Part shown: positions 48,764-57,122 of the stretch, piece by piece | Position numbering within the stretch: the first letter of the stretch is position 1 | Layout: each line of letters begins with the position of its first letter | DNA from: Mycobacterium sp. E3251 | Lineage (GTDB): Bacteria > Actinomycetota > Actinomycetes > Mycobacteriales > Mycobacteriaceae | Reading direction: 5' to 3' | Assembly (NCBI RefSeq): GCF_001666835.1 | Contig: NZ_LZJF01000107.1 | Coordinates: 1 to 64,000, forward strand | Length of the DNA stretch: 64,000 nt | Position numbers and translations under genes: made by a program | The notes under the pieces: model-generated | What the model was told of the DNA's origin: nothing | What the model saw: only the letters and a program-made list of their open reading frames with translations | Databases searched by the model: none

Positions 48764-50179
48764 TCACGGTGCGGCTAGCGAGGTTTGTTCACTGAGCAGC
48801 GCGTCGAGTTTGGTGGCGGTGGCCGAGAACACCGACCTGGCGATGCTCAGCAGCCGGTCGCGCACGCGGGGCTTTGCCGACGCCGGCGGCAACAGATGAC
48901 CGACGAGATGGCCGAACAGGTCCAGGCGCGCCGCGGACAGCCAGGAGGTCAGGTCCGGATCGTCGAGCCAGCGCAGCTGATTGCTGTAATCCGCCAGCGC
49001 CAACCGCAACCAGTCGACGTCGGTGTCCGGATGGGGCAACGGCACGCAAAGCTGATTCCTGGTGGTGTCGTCGGCATACGCGGCTTCGACGTGGGCGATC
49101 AGCGCGGCACTGAAGATCTGCTGGCAACCGCGCACGCTTTGCAGCGTGATCCGACCGGCGTCGAAAATGGTTGTTGCCGGACGCTTTTCGGCACCGTCGG
49201 CGGTGCAGTCGACAAACAGGGCGTCACCGTCGAGCGCCACCGTGCCACCCTCGAGGACCATCCGGTCGGCGTCGACGCGCAGCAGGTGACCCATGCGCAC
49301 CACGTCGCCGATGCGTCGCAGCTGTTCGAGCTCGGCCCGCGTGACTGTCGCGCAGCGATACATCGTCGGCCGGATCGCCGGATCGATTCGCAGCACACTG
49401 CCGGCGTCCTCGAGCCGGCAGAACAAATCCTCGACCGACGCGGCGTCGTTGATCGCGCGCAGTTGGGCAATGAAGCCGACTTTGATCTGGTCGGCGAACA
49501 GCGGTCCCGGCTGCATCGTCGCGCGATCCAGCAGCCAGGAGTCGCGGGGCACGATCCAGGTCAGCCGGTCCGGCGCGATGCCCTGGCCGAGCAGCCACAG
49601 GCAGGTGTCGATGCCGGTCTTGCCCGCGCCGACGATCACATAACGTTCGTGCGCACCCAGTTTCGGCAGGTCGTTCGGCGGCACGCAGGTGATGCCGGGC
49701 GCGACGGCGTAGGGCGGCGGGCGCATGGCCGGCACCGTGACGTGCATGTAGGTGGCGTCCACGACGCGGCGGGCCACCCTGACGGTGTAGTCGGCGCCGG
49801 CGAGCGTGGTGAAGCGGCCGTCACCGCGGTACTCACTCATCGGGAAGTAGGAGACCCGGCCGCTCGCCAGTAGCCGCTGGCGCATCACATGGTCGTAGTA
49901 GGCGCACACCTCCCCGGCGGTGGCCAACTCGTAAAGCCCTTGGTTCCAACCGACTTGGTCGATGGAGTCGCTGCCGAGGCGCAGCGAATTGACGCCGTAG
50001 AACGCCGAGGGCTGGTGCAGCCGGACGAACGGGTAGGCCATGGTCCAGTGCCCACCCGGCTGATGATTGCGGTCCACCAACACCACGCGGGCATCCGTCT
50101 CGGACACCAGCGTGTCGACGAACGCCATGCCCATGGCGCCCGCGCCGACCACCAGGTAATCGGCCTCGACGGTGCGCAT
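48764..50179 (-). CDS. FAD/NAD(P)-binding oxidoreductase
   Basis: 471 residues. The FAD Rossmann motif is YLVVGAGAMGMAFVDTL, with VVLVDRNHQPGGHW; a second dinucleotide motif YVIVGAGKTGIDTCLWLLGQ lies near residue 180. This is the plan of flavin monooxygenase-like proteins, though the FxGxxxHxxxW signature is not seen. Function is unknown. ATG 50179 was chosen; the open frame continues upstream into tetR without sense. TetR lies 20 bases upstream on the same strand, so they may be co-transcribed. Confidence 0.8.
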   Translation of the reverse strand: MRTVEADYLVVGAGAMGMAFVDTLVSETDARVVLVDRNHQPGGHWTMAYPFVRLHQPSAFYGVNSLRLGSDSIDQVGWNQGLYELATAGEVCAYYDHVMRQRLLASGRVSYFPMSEYRGDGRFTTLAGADYTVRVARRVVDATYMHVTVPAMRPPPYAVAPGITCVPPNDLPKLGAHERYVIVGAGKTGIDTCLWLLGQGIAPDRLTWIVPRDSWLLDRATMQPGPLFADQIKVGFIAQLRAINDAASVEDLFCRLEDAGSVLRIDPAIRPTMYRCATVTRAELEQLRRIGDVVRMGHLLRVDADRMVLEGGTVALDGDALFVDCTADGAEKRPATTIFDAGRITLQSVRGCQQIFSAALIAHVEAAYADDTTRNQLCVPLPHPDTDVDWLRLALADYSNQLRWLDDPDLTSWLSAARLDLFGHLVGHLLPPASAKPRVRDRLLSIARSVFSATATKLDALLSEQTSLAAP

Positions 50180-50199
50180 ACGCCTGAAGGCTAGCCTGC

Positions 50200-50772
50200 T
50201 CAGCCGAGGTCGGCCGCCGCGGCACGGATCTCGTTCAGGGCGGTGCGAACCAATTCGCCCAGGCTCTGATCGCCGTCGGCCGTGACCCATTCGGCGAACG
50301 CCTCCTTGAAAGCGAGCCCACCCAGCTCGGCCGCCAGGGTCGCCGCCCGGTGCGGCACGCCGCGCGCCCGCAACGCACCCGCCATGGCCGCGGCCAGACC
50401 GACCTGTTTGAGCGCATCGCGCTCCTGCAGCTCGGTGCTGGTGGCGATGACCGCTTTGAGCCGGGGCGCCAGCTCGCGATTGAACGGCGTCATCGACCCG
50501 GCCACGCGGTCCAGCCCGGCCGCGACGGCGGCGAGCGGGGTGGCGTCCGCCGGCGCCGACGAGATGCCGTCGACCAGGAGCCGCGACAGGGTTTCCTGGC
50601 CGGCCGCCAGCACCTCCCGCTTGTCGGGGAAATACCGGAAGAAGGTGCTCTTGGTCAGCCCGGCGCGATCGGCGATCTCGGCGACGGTGGTTCGGTCGTA
50701 GCCCTGTTCGGAGAACAGATGCAGCGCGGCCTCGACCAGCCGCAGGCGCGCATCGGGTTCCCATCGGGGCAT
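50200..50772 (-). CDS. TetR-family transcriptional regulator
   Basis: 190 residues with the N-terminal helix-turn-helix (LVEAALHLFSEQGYDRTTVA, EIADRAGLTKSTFFRYFPDK) and a helical ligand domain. The ATG lies six bases after TACCAT, so the message is probably leaderless. Two operator-like repeats lie between it and the divergent epimerase gene, so autoregulation and control of that gene are likely. Confidence 0.93.
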   Translation of the reverse strand: MPRWEPDARLRLVEAALHLFSEQGYDRTTVAEIADRAGLTKSTFFRYFPDKREVLAAGQETLSRLLVDGISSAPADATPLAAVAAGLDRVAGSMTPFNRELAPRLKAVIATSTELQERDALKQVGLAAAMAGALRARGVPHRAATLAAELGGLAFKEAFAEWVTADGDQSLGELVRTALNEIRAAAADLG

Positions 50773-50778
50773 CCCGAC

Positions 50779-50784
50779 ATGGTA
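50779..50784 (-). promoter_or_regulatory. Leaderless -10 box of tetR
   Basis: TACCAT on the minus strand is followed by six bases and ATG 50772. Operator 1 lies immediately upstream, over the spacer and -35 region, where a bound repressor would block RNA polymerase. Confidence 0.6.
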
Positions 50785-50786
50785 AC

Positions 50787-50806
50787 GATGAGACCTTTAT
50801 CCCATC
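50787..50806. promoter_or_regulatory. TetR operator 1
   Basis: GATGAGA-N6-TCCCATC, an imperfect 20-base inverted repeat (six of seven positions pair). It lies directly upstream of the tetR -10 box. Centre-to-centre distance to operator 2 is 32 bases, about three helical turns. Confidence 0.7.
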
Positions 50807-50818
50807 ACCTGGTACCGT

Positions 50819-50838
50819 GATGAGACATCAGTCCCATC
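50819..50838. promoter_or_regulatory. TetR operator 2
   Basis: Same half-sites and spacing as operator 1: GATGAGA-N6-TCCCATC. It covers the expected transcription start of the divergent epimerase gene, just after a TACCGT box at 50813-50818. Confidence 0.7.
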
Positions 50839-50855
50839 ACTCAGAGGAGACGCTC

Positions 50856-51734
50856 ATGCGGGTTTTCGTCACGGGTGCCACCGGCGGCATCGGCTCGGCC
50901 GTCGTGCCCGAACTGATCGGCGCGGGCCACGAGGTCCTCGCGCTGGCGCGCTCCGACGCGTCGGCGCTGGCCGCCCAGTCCATGGGAGCCGAGGTGCTAC
51001 GCGGCGATCTCGACGACCAGAACAGCCTGCGCAGGGGCGCCGCGGAGTCCGACGCCGTAATTCACCTCGCCTTCCTGCACTTCGACGACTTCGAAAAGGC
51101 GGTCACCCAGGAGGCCGGTGCCGTCGAGGCGTTCGGCGCCGCCCTCGAGGGGACCGGCAAGCCATTCGTCATGGCCTCGGGAACGCCGGTTGTGCCCGGC
51201 CGTGCCTGCACCGAGGAGGACCCGATGCCGACCGATGGACCTATCGGCGGACGGGGCCGAAACGCCAAGGCCGCCCTGGACCTGGCCGCCAAGGGGGTCC
51301 GGTCGGCGGTGGTCCGCCTCCCCAGGTCCGTGCACCGGGCGGGCGGGCCGTGCGGGTTCGCGTCCCTGCTTATCGAGGCGGCTCGACGCACCGGGGTGTC
51401 CGGATATGTCGGCGACGGCGGCCAGCGGTGGCCGGCCGTGCATGTCCTCGATGCCGCGTGCCTGTTTCGTTTGGTTCTCGAGGAGGCCACTCCCGGTACG
51501 GTCGCGCACGCGGTCGCCGATGAGGGGGATCCGATGCGCGCGCTCGCCGAGGCCATCGGGCGGGAACTCGGCGTGCCCACGACGCCGGTCCCGGCCGACC
51601 ATTTCGGCTTCTTCGGCGCCGTCTTCGAGGCGGACCAACCGGCCTCGAGCGCGCTGACCCGCCGGAGGTTCGGTTGGCGACCCAGCCACCCGAGCCTCCT
51701 GGAAGACCTGGAAGCGGGCAACTACCTGGCGTGA
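50856..51734 (+). CDS. NAD(P)-dependent epimerase/dehydratase-like oxidoreductase
   Basis: 292-residue atypical SDR: MRVFVTGATGGIGSAVVPEL (GxxGxxG), RGDLDDQNSLRRG, VIHLAFLHFDDF, then VVRLPRSVH in place of the usual YxxxK region. ATG 50856 has AGAGGAG six bases upstream; an earlier in-frame ATG would lie within operator 2. Divergent from tetR and probably its main target. Substrate unknown; NmrA/isoflavone-reductase-like roles are possible. Confidence 0.85.
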   Translation: MRVFVTGATGGIGSAVVPELIGAGHEVLALARSDASALAAQSMGAEVLRGDLDDQNSLRRGAAESDAVIHLAFLHFDDFEKAVTQEAGAVEAFGAALEGTGKPFVMASGTPVVPGRACTEEDPMPTDGPIGGRGRNAKAALDLAAKGVRSAVVRLPRSVHRAGGPCGFASLLIEAARRTGVSGYVGDGGQRWPAVHVLDAACLFRLVLEEATPGTVAHAVADEGDPMRALAEAIGRELGVPTTPVPADHFGFFGAVFEADQPASSALTRRRFGWRPSHPSLLEDLEAGNYLA

Positions 51735-51745
51735 AACCGGTGTCC

Positions 51746-51774
51746 TTGCGACGCCCGTCGGCGGTTACTAGGAT
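51746..51774 (+). promoter_or_regulatory. SigA-type promoter of mmsA
   Basis: TTGCGA (51746-51751), a 17-base spacer and TAGGAT (51769-51774) place transcription start near 51781, giving a leader of about 37 bases with GAGG before ATG 51818. Confidence 0.6.
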
Positions 51775-51817
51775 ATCCAAGTATCCGCCTCTCACGCGCG
51801 TACAACTCGAGGACACC

Positions 51818-53338
51818 ATGACAACCCAAATCCCCCACTTCATCGATGGGCAGCGCACCGCCGGCCAATCGACCCGCACCGCCGACGTCTTCAACCCCAG
51901 CACCGGCGAGGTGCAGGCGCGGGTGCCGATGGCCGGCAAGGCCGAAGTCGACGCCGCGGTGGCCTCGGCCGTCGAGGCGCAAAAGGGTTGGGCGGCGTGG
52001 AATCCGCAGCGGCGCGCGCGTGTGCTGATGCGATTCGTCGAACTGGTCAACGACCACATGGACGAGCTCGCCGAGCTACTGTCCCTCGAGCACGGCAAGA
52101 CGGTTGCCGACGCGCGCGGGGACGTCCAGCGCGGCATCGAGGTCATCGAGTTCGCCATCGGCATCCCCCACCTGCTCAAGGGCGAGTACAGCGAAGGCGC
52201 CGGCCCGGGCATCGACGTCTACTCGCTGCGCCAGCCGCTGGGAGTGGTCGCCGGCATCACCCCGTTCAACTTCCCGGCGATGATCCCGCTGTGGAAGGCC
52301 GGGCCGGCCCTCGCGTGCGGCAACGCCTTCGTGCTCAAGCCCAGCGAGCGTGACCCGTCGGTTCCGGTGCGGCTGGCGGAGCTGTTCTTGGAGGCCGGCC
52401 TGCCGCCCGGCGTGTTCCAGGTCGTGCACGGCGACAAGGAGGCCGTCGACGCCATCCTGCACCACCCCGACATCCAGGCGGTGGGCTTCGTCGGCAGCTC
52501 CGACATCGCCCAGTACATCTATGCGACGGCCGCGGCCACCGGCAAGCGGTCGCAGTGCTTCGGCGGCGCCAAGAACCACATGATCGTGATGCCCGATGCC
52601 GACCTGGACCAGGCGGTCGACGCGCTGATCGGGGCCGGGTACGGCAGCGCCGGCGAACGGTGCATGGCGATCAGCGTCGCGGTGCCCGTCGGCGAGCGGA
52701 CCGCGGAACGGTTGCGCGCCAGGCTCATTGACCGGATCAACAACCTGCGCGTCGGGCACAGCCTGGACCCCAAGGCCGACTACGGCCCGCTGGTCACCGA
52801 GGCCGCGCTGGCGCGGGTGCGCGACTACATCGGCCAGGGCGTCGAGGCCGGCGCCGAATTGGTGATCGACGGCCGCGAGCGCGCCAGCGACGACCTGACA
52901 TTCGACGACGCCAGCCTCGAGGGCGGATTCTTCATCGGCCCAACGCTGTTCGACCACGTCACTCCCGACATGTCGATCTACACCGACGAGATCTTCGGGC
53001 CGGTGCTGTGCATCGTGCGCGCCCACGATTACGAAGAGGCGCTGCGTTTGCCTTCGGAACATGAGTACGGCAACGGCGTGGCCGTCTTCACCCGCGACGG
53101 CGACGCCGCCCGCGACTTCGTGTCCCGGGTGCAGGTGGGCATGGTCGGCGTGAACGTGCCGATCCCGGTTCCGGTGGCCTACCACACCTTCGGCGGTTGG
53201 AAGCGCTCCGGCTTCGGCGACCTCAACCAGCATGGGCCCTCGTCCATCATCTTCTATACCAAGACGAAGACGGTGACGTCGAGGTGGCCGTCCGGCATCA
53301 AGGATGGCGCCGAATTCGTCATCCCCACAATGGATTAG
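51818..53338 (+). CDS. mmsA: Methylmalonate-semialdehyde dehydrogenase (acylating)
   Basis: 506-residue CoA-dependent aldehyde dehydrogenase of valine catabolism, giving propionyl-CoA. It shows GITPFNFPAMIPLWKAGPAL, the NAD-binding VGFVGSSDIAQYI, FGGAKNHMIVMPD, the catalytic Cys in GSAGERCMAIS, and EIFGPVLCIVRA. The open frame extends 144 bases upstream, but ATG 51818 lies after the promoter. First of mmsA-fadE9-mmsB. Confidence 0.96.
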   Translation: MTTQIPHFIDGQRTAGQSTRTADVFNPSTGEVQARVPMAGKAEVDAAVASAVEAQKGWAAWNPQRRARVLMRFVELVNDHMDELAELLSLEHGKTVADARGDVQRGIEVIEFAIGIPHLLKGEYSEGAGPGIDVYSLRQPLGVVAGITPFNFPAMIPLWKAGPALACGNAFVLKPSERDPSVPVRLAELFLEAGLPPGVFQVVHGDKEAVDAILHHPDIQAVGFVGSSDIAQYIYATAAATGKRSQCFGGAKNHMIVMPDADLDQAVDALIGAGYGSAGERCMAISVAVPVGERTAERLRARLIDRINNLRVGHSLDPKADYGPLVTEAALARVRDYIGQGVEAGAELVIDGRERASDDLTFDDASLEGGFFIGPTLFDHVTPDMSIYTDEIFGPVLCIVRAHDYEEALRLPSEHEYGNGVAVFTRDGDAARDFVSRVQVGMVGVNVPIPVPVAYHTFGGWKRSGFGDLNQHGPSSIIFYTKTKTVTSRWPSGIKDGAEFVIPTMD

Positions 53339-53344
53339 GGCTCT

Positions 53345-54505
53345 ATGTTCACCCTCAACGACGACGAGCGGGTCATCACCGAGACGGCGGCCGCGTTCGC
53401 CGCCAAGCGCGTCGCCCCGCACGCCCTGGAATGGGACGCCGCCAAACACTTTCCGACCGACGTGTTGCGCGAGTCGGCCGAGCTGGGCATGGCGGCGATC
53501 TACTGCCGCGAGGATGTCGGCGGCAGCGGCCTGCGCCGGCTCGACGGGGTCCGCATCTTCGAGCAGCTGGCCATCGCGGACCCGACCACCGCCGCGTTCC
53601 TGTCCATCCACAACATGTGTGCGTGGATGATCGATAAGTTCGGCACCGCCGAACAGCGCAAGGCCTGGGTGCCGCGGCTGGCCGCGATGGACGTCATCGC
53701 CAGTTACTGCCTCACCGAGCCGGGTGCCGGCTCCGACGCTAGCGCCTTGAGCACCCGGGCCGTCCGGGAAGGCGGCGACTATGTGCTCGACGGTGTCAAG
53801 CAGTTCATCTCCGGCGCCGGCGCCTCCGACGTGTACGTGGTGATGGCGAGGACCGGCGGTGACGGCCCGCGCGGCATCTCGGCCTTCGTCGTCGAAAAGG
53901 GCGCTCCGGGGCTCAGTTTCGGTGCGCTGGAAGAGAAGATGGGCTGGCATGCCCAACCCACCGCGCAGGTGATCCTGGAGGGCGTGCGGGTACCCGCCGA
54001 GGCCATGCTGGGCGGCGCGGACGGCGAAGGCGCCGGATTCGGCATCGCGATGAACGGCCTCAACGGCGGCCGGCTCAACATCGCGGCGTGCTCGCTGGGC
54101 GGCGCCCAATCCGCCTTCGACAAGGCGGGCGCCTACGTCCGGGAACGGCAAGCGTTCGGCAAGGCACTGCTCGACGAGCCCACCATCCGGTTCACCCTGG
54201 CCGACATGGCCACCGGGCTGGAAACGTCGCGAATGATGTTGTGGCGGGCCGCGGATGCGCTGGACAACGACGACCCCGACAAGGTCGAGCTGTGCGCAAT
54301 GGCCAAGCGCTACGTCACCGACACCTGCTTCGAGGTGGCCGACAAGGCCCTGCAGCTGCACGGCGGCTACGGGTATCTGCGTGAGTATGGTCTGGAAAAG
54401 ATCGTCCGCGATCTGCGGGTGCATCGAATCCTGGAAGGGACCAACGAAATCATGCGGGTGGTCATCGGCCGCGCCGAGGCCGGACGATTCCGCGCGACCG
54501 CTTAG
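53345..54505 (+). CDS. fadE9: Acyl-CoA dehydrogenase (isobutyryl-CoA type)
   Basis: 386 residues with CLTEPGAGSDASALSTRA, DGVKQFISGAGASDVYVVMA, the catalytic Glu in VHRILEGTNEIMRVVIGRAE and QLHGGYGYLREYGLEKIVRD. Its place between mmsA and mmsB points to isobutyryl-CoA oxidation in valine breakdown. Six bases separate it from the mmsA stop. Confidence 0.94.
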   Translation: MFTLNDDERVITETAAAFAAKRVAPHALEWDAAKHFPTDVLRESAELGMAAIYCREDVGGSGLRRLDGVRIFEQLAIADPTTAAFLSIHNMCAWMIDKFGTAEQRKAWVPRLAAMDVIASYCLTEPGAGSDASALSTRAVREGGDYVLDGVKQFISGAGASDVYVVMARTGGDGPRGISAFVVEKGAPGLSFGALEEKMGWHAQPTAQVILEGVRVPAEAMLGGADGEGAGFGIAMNGLNGGRLNIAACSLGGAQSAFDKAGAYVRERQAFGKALLDEPTIRFTLADMATGLETSRMMLWRAADALDNDDPDKVELCAMAKRYVTDTCFEVADKALQLHGGYGYLREYGLEKIVRDLRVHRILEGTNEIMRVVIGRAEAGRFRATA

Positions 54506-54515
54506 AAAGGCAGCC

Positions 54516-55394
54516 ATGACCTCGATTGCGTTCCTGGGGCTGGGGAACATGGGCGGGCCGATGTCGGCGAATCTGGTGTCCGCCGGCCACACCGTGCGCG
54601 GGTTCGACCCGGTGCCCGCGGCGGTCGCCGCCGCGGTCGGCAACGGGGTCACGACGTTCGACAGCGCGGCCGAGGCGGTGGCCGGGGCCGACGTGGTGAT
54701 CACCATGCTGCCCAACGGCGACCTGGTGAAGCGGTGCTACGCCGACGTTCTGCCGGCGGCCAAGGCGGGAGCGCTGTTCATCGACAGCTCGACGATCTCG
54801 GTCAATGACGCCCGCGAAGTGCACGCGCTTGCGCAGTCGCACGGGGTTTCGCAGCTGGACGCGCCCGTCTCCGGCGGGGTGAAGGGCGCCGTCGCCGGGA
54901 CGCTGGCGTTCATGGTCGGCGGTGACGACGGCGCCCTGGAGCGCGCCCGGCCCGTGCTGGAACCCATGGCGGGCAAGGTGATTCACTGCGGCGCGGCTGG
55001 AGCCGGGCAGGCCGCCAAGGTATGCAACAACATGGTGCTGGCGGTGCAGCAGATCGCCGTCGGCGAGGCCTTCGTGCTGGCCGAGAAGCTCGGGCTTTCA
55101 GCGCAGTCCCTGTTCGACGTCATCACCGGCGCGACCGGCAACTGCTGGGCCGTGCACACCAATTGCCCCGTGCCGGGCCCGGTGCCGACATCGCCGGCCA
55201 ACAACGACTTCAAGCCGGGTTTCGCGACCGCACTGATGAACAAGGACCTGGGCCTGGCCATGGACGCGGTGGCCTCGACCGGGTCGGCGGCGCCGCTGGG
55301 CAGGCACGCCGCCGAGATCTACGCCAAATTCGCGGCCGACCACGCCGACCAGGACTTCAGCGCGGTGATCGAAATGCTGCGCGAAACCCCCTGA
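54516..55394 (+). CDS. mmsB: 3-hydroxyisobutyrate dehydrogenase
   Basis: 292 residues: NAD-binding FLGLGNMGGPMSANLVSAGH, substrate loop DAPVSGGVKGAVAGTLAFMV, and the catalytic Lys in GQAAKVCNNMVLA. The ATG has GAAAGG eight bases upstream; the frame is open further upstream inside fadE9. Completes the valine-degradation set. A strong hairpin follows 54 bases downstream. Confidence 0.95.
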   Translation: MTSIAFLGLGNMGGPMSANLVSAGHTVRGFDPVPAAVAAAVGNGVTTFDSAAEAVAGADVVITMLPNGDLVKRCYADVLPAAKAGALFIDSSTISVNDAREVHALAQSHGVSQLDAPVSGGVKGAVAGTLAFMVGGDDGALERARPVLEPMAGKVIHCGAAGAGQAAKVCNNMVLAVQQIAVGEAFVLAEKLGLSAQSLFDVITGATGNCWAVHTNCPVPGPVPTSPANNDFKPGFATALMNKDLGLAMDAVASTGSAAPLGRHAAEIYAKFAADHADQDFSAVIEMLRETP

Positions 55395-55448
55395 ACGGCA
55401 ATGGGATTCACAACCTTCACATTGGCACCTGCGAAGACTCACCGCGCG

Positions 55449-55497
55449 TTTTGCCCGCCTCCGAGCGACAACCGTTGTCGCTGTGAGGCGGGCAAAA
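55449..55497. terminator. Long hairpin between convergent mmsB and marR
   Basis: Arms TTTTGCCCGCCTC (55449-55461) and GAGGCGGGCAAAA (55485-55497) pair perfectly. After a two-base mismatch, AGCGACAAC (55464-55472) pairs with GTTGTCGCT (55474-55482) around one base. The stem is 22 paired bases with T-runs on both strands, so it can terminate transcription from both sides. Confidence 0.7.
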
Positions 55498-55553
55498 TGT
55501 CGCATCCCGCCCGCGCCGGGACTGCTGGGACGGATGTGACCCAGGCGAGCGAT

Positions 55554-56060
55554 TCAGAAGTCGCCCGCATCGCGGCGCAGCGTTTCGATCGATGAAACCA
55601 GCGCCCGCGCTTCGGCTTCGGACATCCCGATGTCGGCGAACACCTGATCGTTGAGGGTCACGGTGGCGTCCTCGACCGTCGAGCGGCCCAGGTCGGTGAT
55701 CTGCACCAGCGTGGTGCGCCCATCGGTGGGGTGCGGCACCCGCTGCACCAGCCCGTCGGCTTCCAGCCGACGGATCGCATGCGTCACGCTCGTGACGTGG
55801 ACCTGCAGCCGATCGGAGGCCTTGGTGATCGGCAGCGCGCCGGTCCGGCTGAACGCCAGCAGGCGCAGCAACTCGTAGCGGGAGAAACTCAGGTCGTAGG
55901 GGCGCAACGCCGTCTCGACGCGGGCCAGCAGGATCTGGTGCGCCCGCATCACCGAGGTCACCGCGACCATGCCCTGCGCCACATCGCTCCAACCGGAGCG
56001 CTCCCAGTTGTCGCGCGCCGCGGCGATCGGATCACGCTTCGGCGGTCGTGAGGCGGCCAC
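55554..56060 (-). CDS. MarR-family transcriptional regulator
   Basis: 168 residues: SFSRYELLRLLAFSRTGALP, the winged helix ITKASDRLQVHVTSVTHAIR, RLEADGLVQRVPHPTDGRTT. The GTG start lies six bases after the aminotransferase stop, so it is the last gene of the biosynthetic operon and probably its ligand-responsive regulator. A dimerisation helix forms the C-terminus. Confidence 0.9.
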   Translation of the reverse strand: MAASRPPKRDPIAAARDNWERSGWSDVAQGMVAVTSVMRAHQILLARVETALRPYDLSFSRYELLRLLAFSRTGALPITKASDRLQVHVTSVTHAIRRLEADGLVQRVPHPTDGRTTLVQITDLGRSTVEDATVTLNDQVFADIGMSEAEARALVSSIETLRRDAGDF

Positions 56061-56066
56061 GCCCCT

Positions 56067-57122
56067 TCATACCGCACTTGGCGCGCGAGCGTGGCCTTTC
56101 CCCAGCGCCGCGAGCACCGCCAGTGTCGAGGCGCGATTGCCCACGGTGATCCGCGCGCCGCCGTCCGGGTAGCACCGCACCCGTAGCCGGTCGTCGACGA
56201 AAACCTCATGCCACGGCCCACCCCTCGGGGGCAGGTACATGAAGTTGGCGTGCGCGTCCGTCGTGTCGACCCCCAGCGCGCCGAGGCGCATCCGCAGATA
56301 ACAGCGTTCGGCGTTGATCATCCGGACCCGGTGCAGCAGTTGGTCTTCCGCGGCGTAGGACGCGGCGACCGCGACCAGACTGGTGATCGGGGCGCCGAAC
56401 GGCAGCTGATGGGACCACAGCGCGGCGGCCAGTTCCCGCGCCGCCACGCCGTAACCGATCCGCAGCCCCGCCAAACCGTAGGCCTTGGAGAAGGTCCGTA
56501 CCACCACCACATTCGGGAAGCGGGTGACCAACGCCGACACCGCGATGCGGTGCTCGGGCGCGGTGAACTCGATGTACGCCTCGTCGAGCAGCACGACGGT
56601 CTCGCGCGGCACGCGGCGCAGGAACGCCGAGACGGCGGCCGCGGACTCGATCGTCCCGGTGGGATTGTGCGGCCGGCACAGGACGACGACCCGGGCATCG
56701 GCGGCGGCGCGGGCCAGCCCGTCGAGGTCCTGGTGACCCTGCGCGTCCAGGGGAACCGTCCGCGTCTTCAGTCGCGCCATCCGCGCGAGGATCGGGTAGC
56801 CGTCAAAGGTGGGCGCCGCCATCGCCACCGTGTCGCCCGGCGTGGTCAGCGCCTGCAGGGCCAGCAGCACGACGCCCGTCGCGCCGGCGCCCGGCACCAC
56901 CCGGTCGGTGGGAACCCCGATGTGGTCGGCGATCACGCCGCGCAGCCGCTCGGGCACGAACTCGGGGTAGCGGTTGACGGCGTGAACGGACCGCATCAAC
57001 GCCGACCGCACCGCCGACAGCGGGGGGAATGGATTCTCGTTAAGCGACAACGCGAACGGGTCCACCGCGTCGGGCAGCGCGTCGCAGCCGCCACCGTCCA
57101 CCGGGCTAGGGACGGGCTGCAT
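56067..57122 (-). CDS. HisC-like PLP aminotransferase
   Basis: 351 residues, fold type I. It has LNENPFPPLSAVRSAL, VPGAGATGVVLLALQAL, CRPHNPTGTIE, LLDEAYIEF, and the PLP Lys in TFSKAYGLAGLRIGYG; the phosphate-binding Arg is in GARITVG. Histidinol-phosphate aminotransferase-like enzymes often transaminate other substrates. No his genes are near, and the ATG overlaps the stop of the KAS-III-like gene (ATGA), so it probably acts on that pathway's ketone. Confidence 0.88.
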   Translation of the reverse strand: MQPVPSPVDGGGCDALPDAVDPFALSLNENPFPPLSAVRSALMRSVHAVNRYPEFVPERLRGVIADHIGVPTDRVVPGAGATGVVLLALQALTTPGDTVAMAAPTFDGYPILARMARLKTRTVPLDAQGHQDLDGLARAAADARVVVLCRPHNPTGTIESAAAVSAFLRRVPRETVVLLDEAYIEFTAPEHRIAVSALVTRFPNVVVVRTFSKAYGLAGLRIGYGVAARELAAALWSHQLPFGAPITSLVAVAASYAAEDQLLHRVRMINAERCYLRMRLGALGVDTTDAHANFMYLPPRGGPWHEVFVDDRLRVRCYPDGGARITVGNRASTLAVLAALGKGHARAPSAV

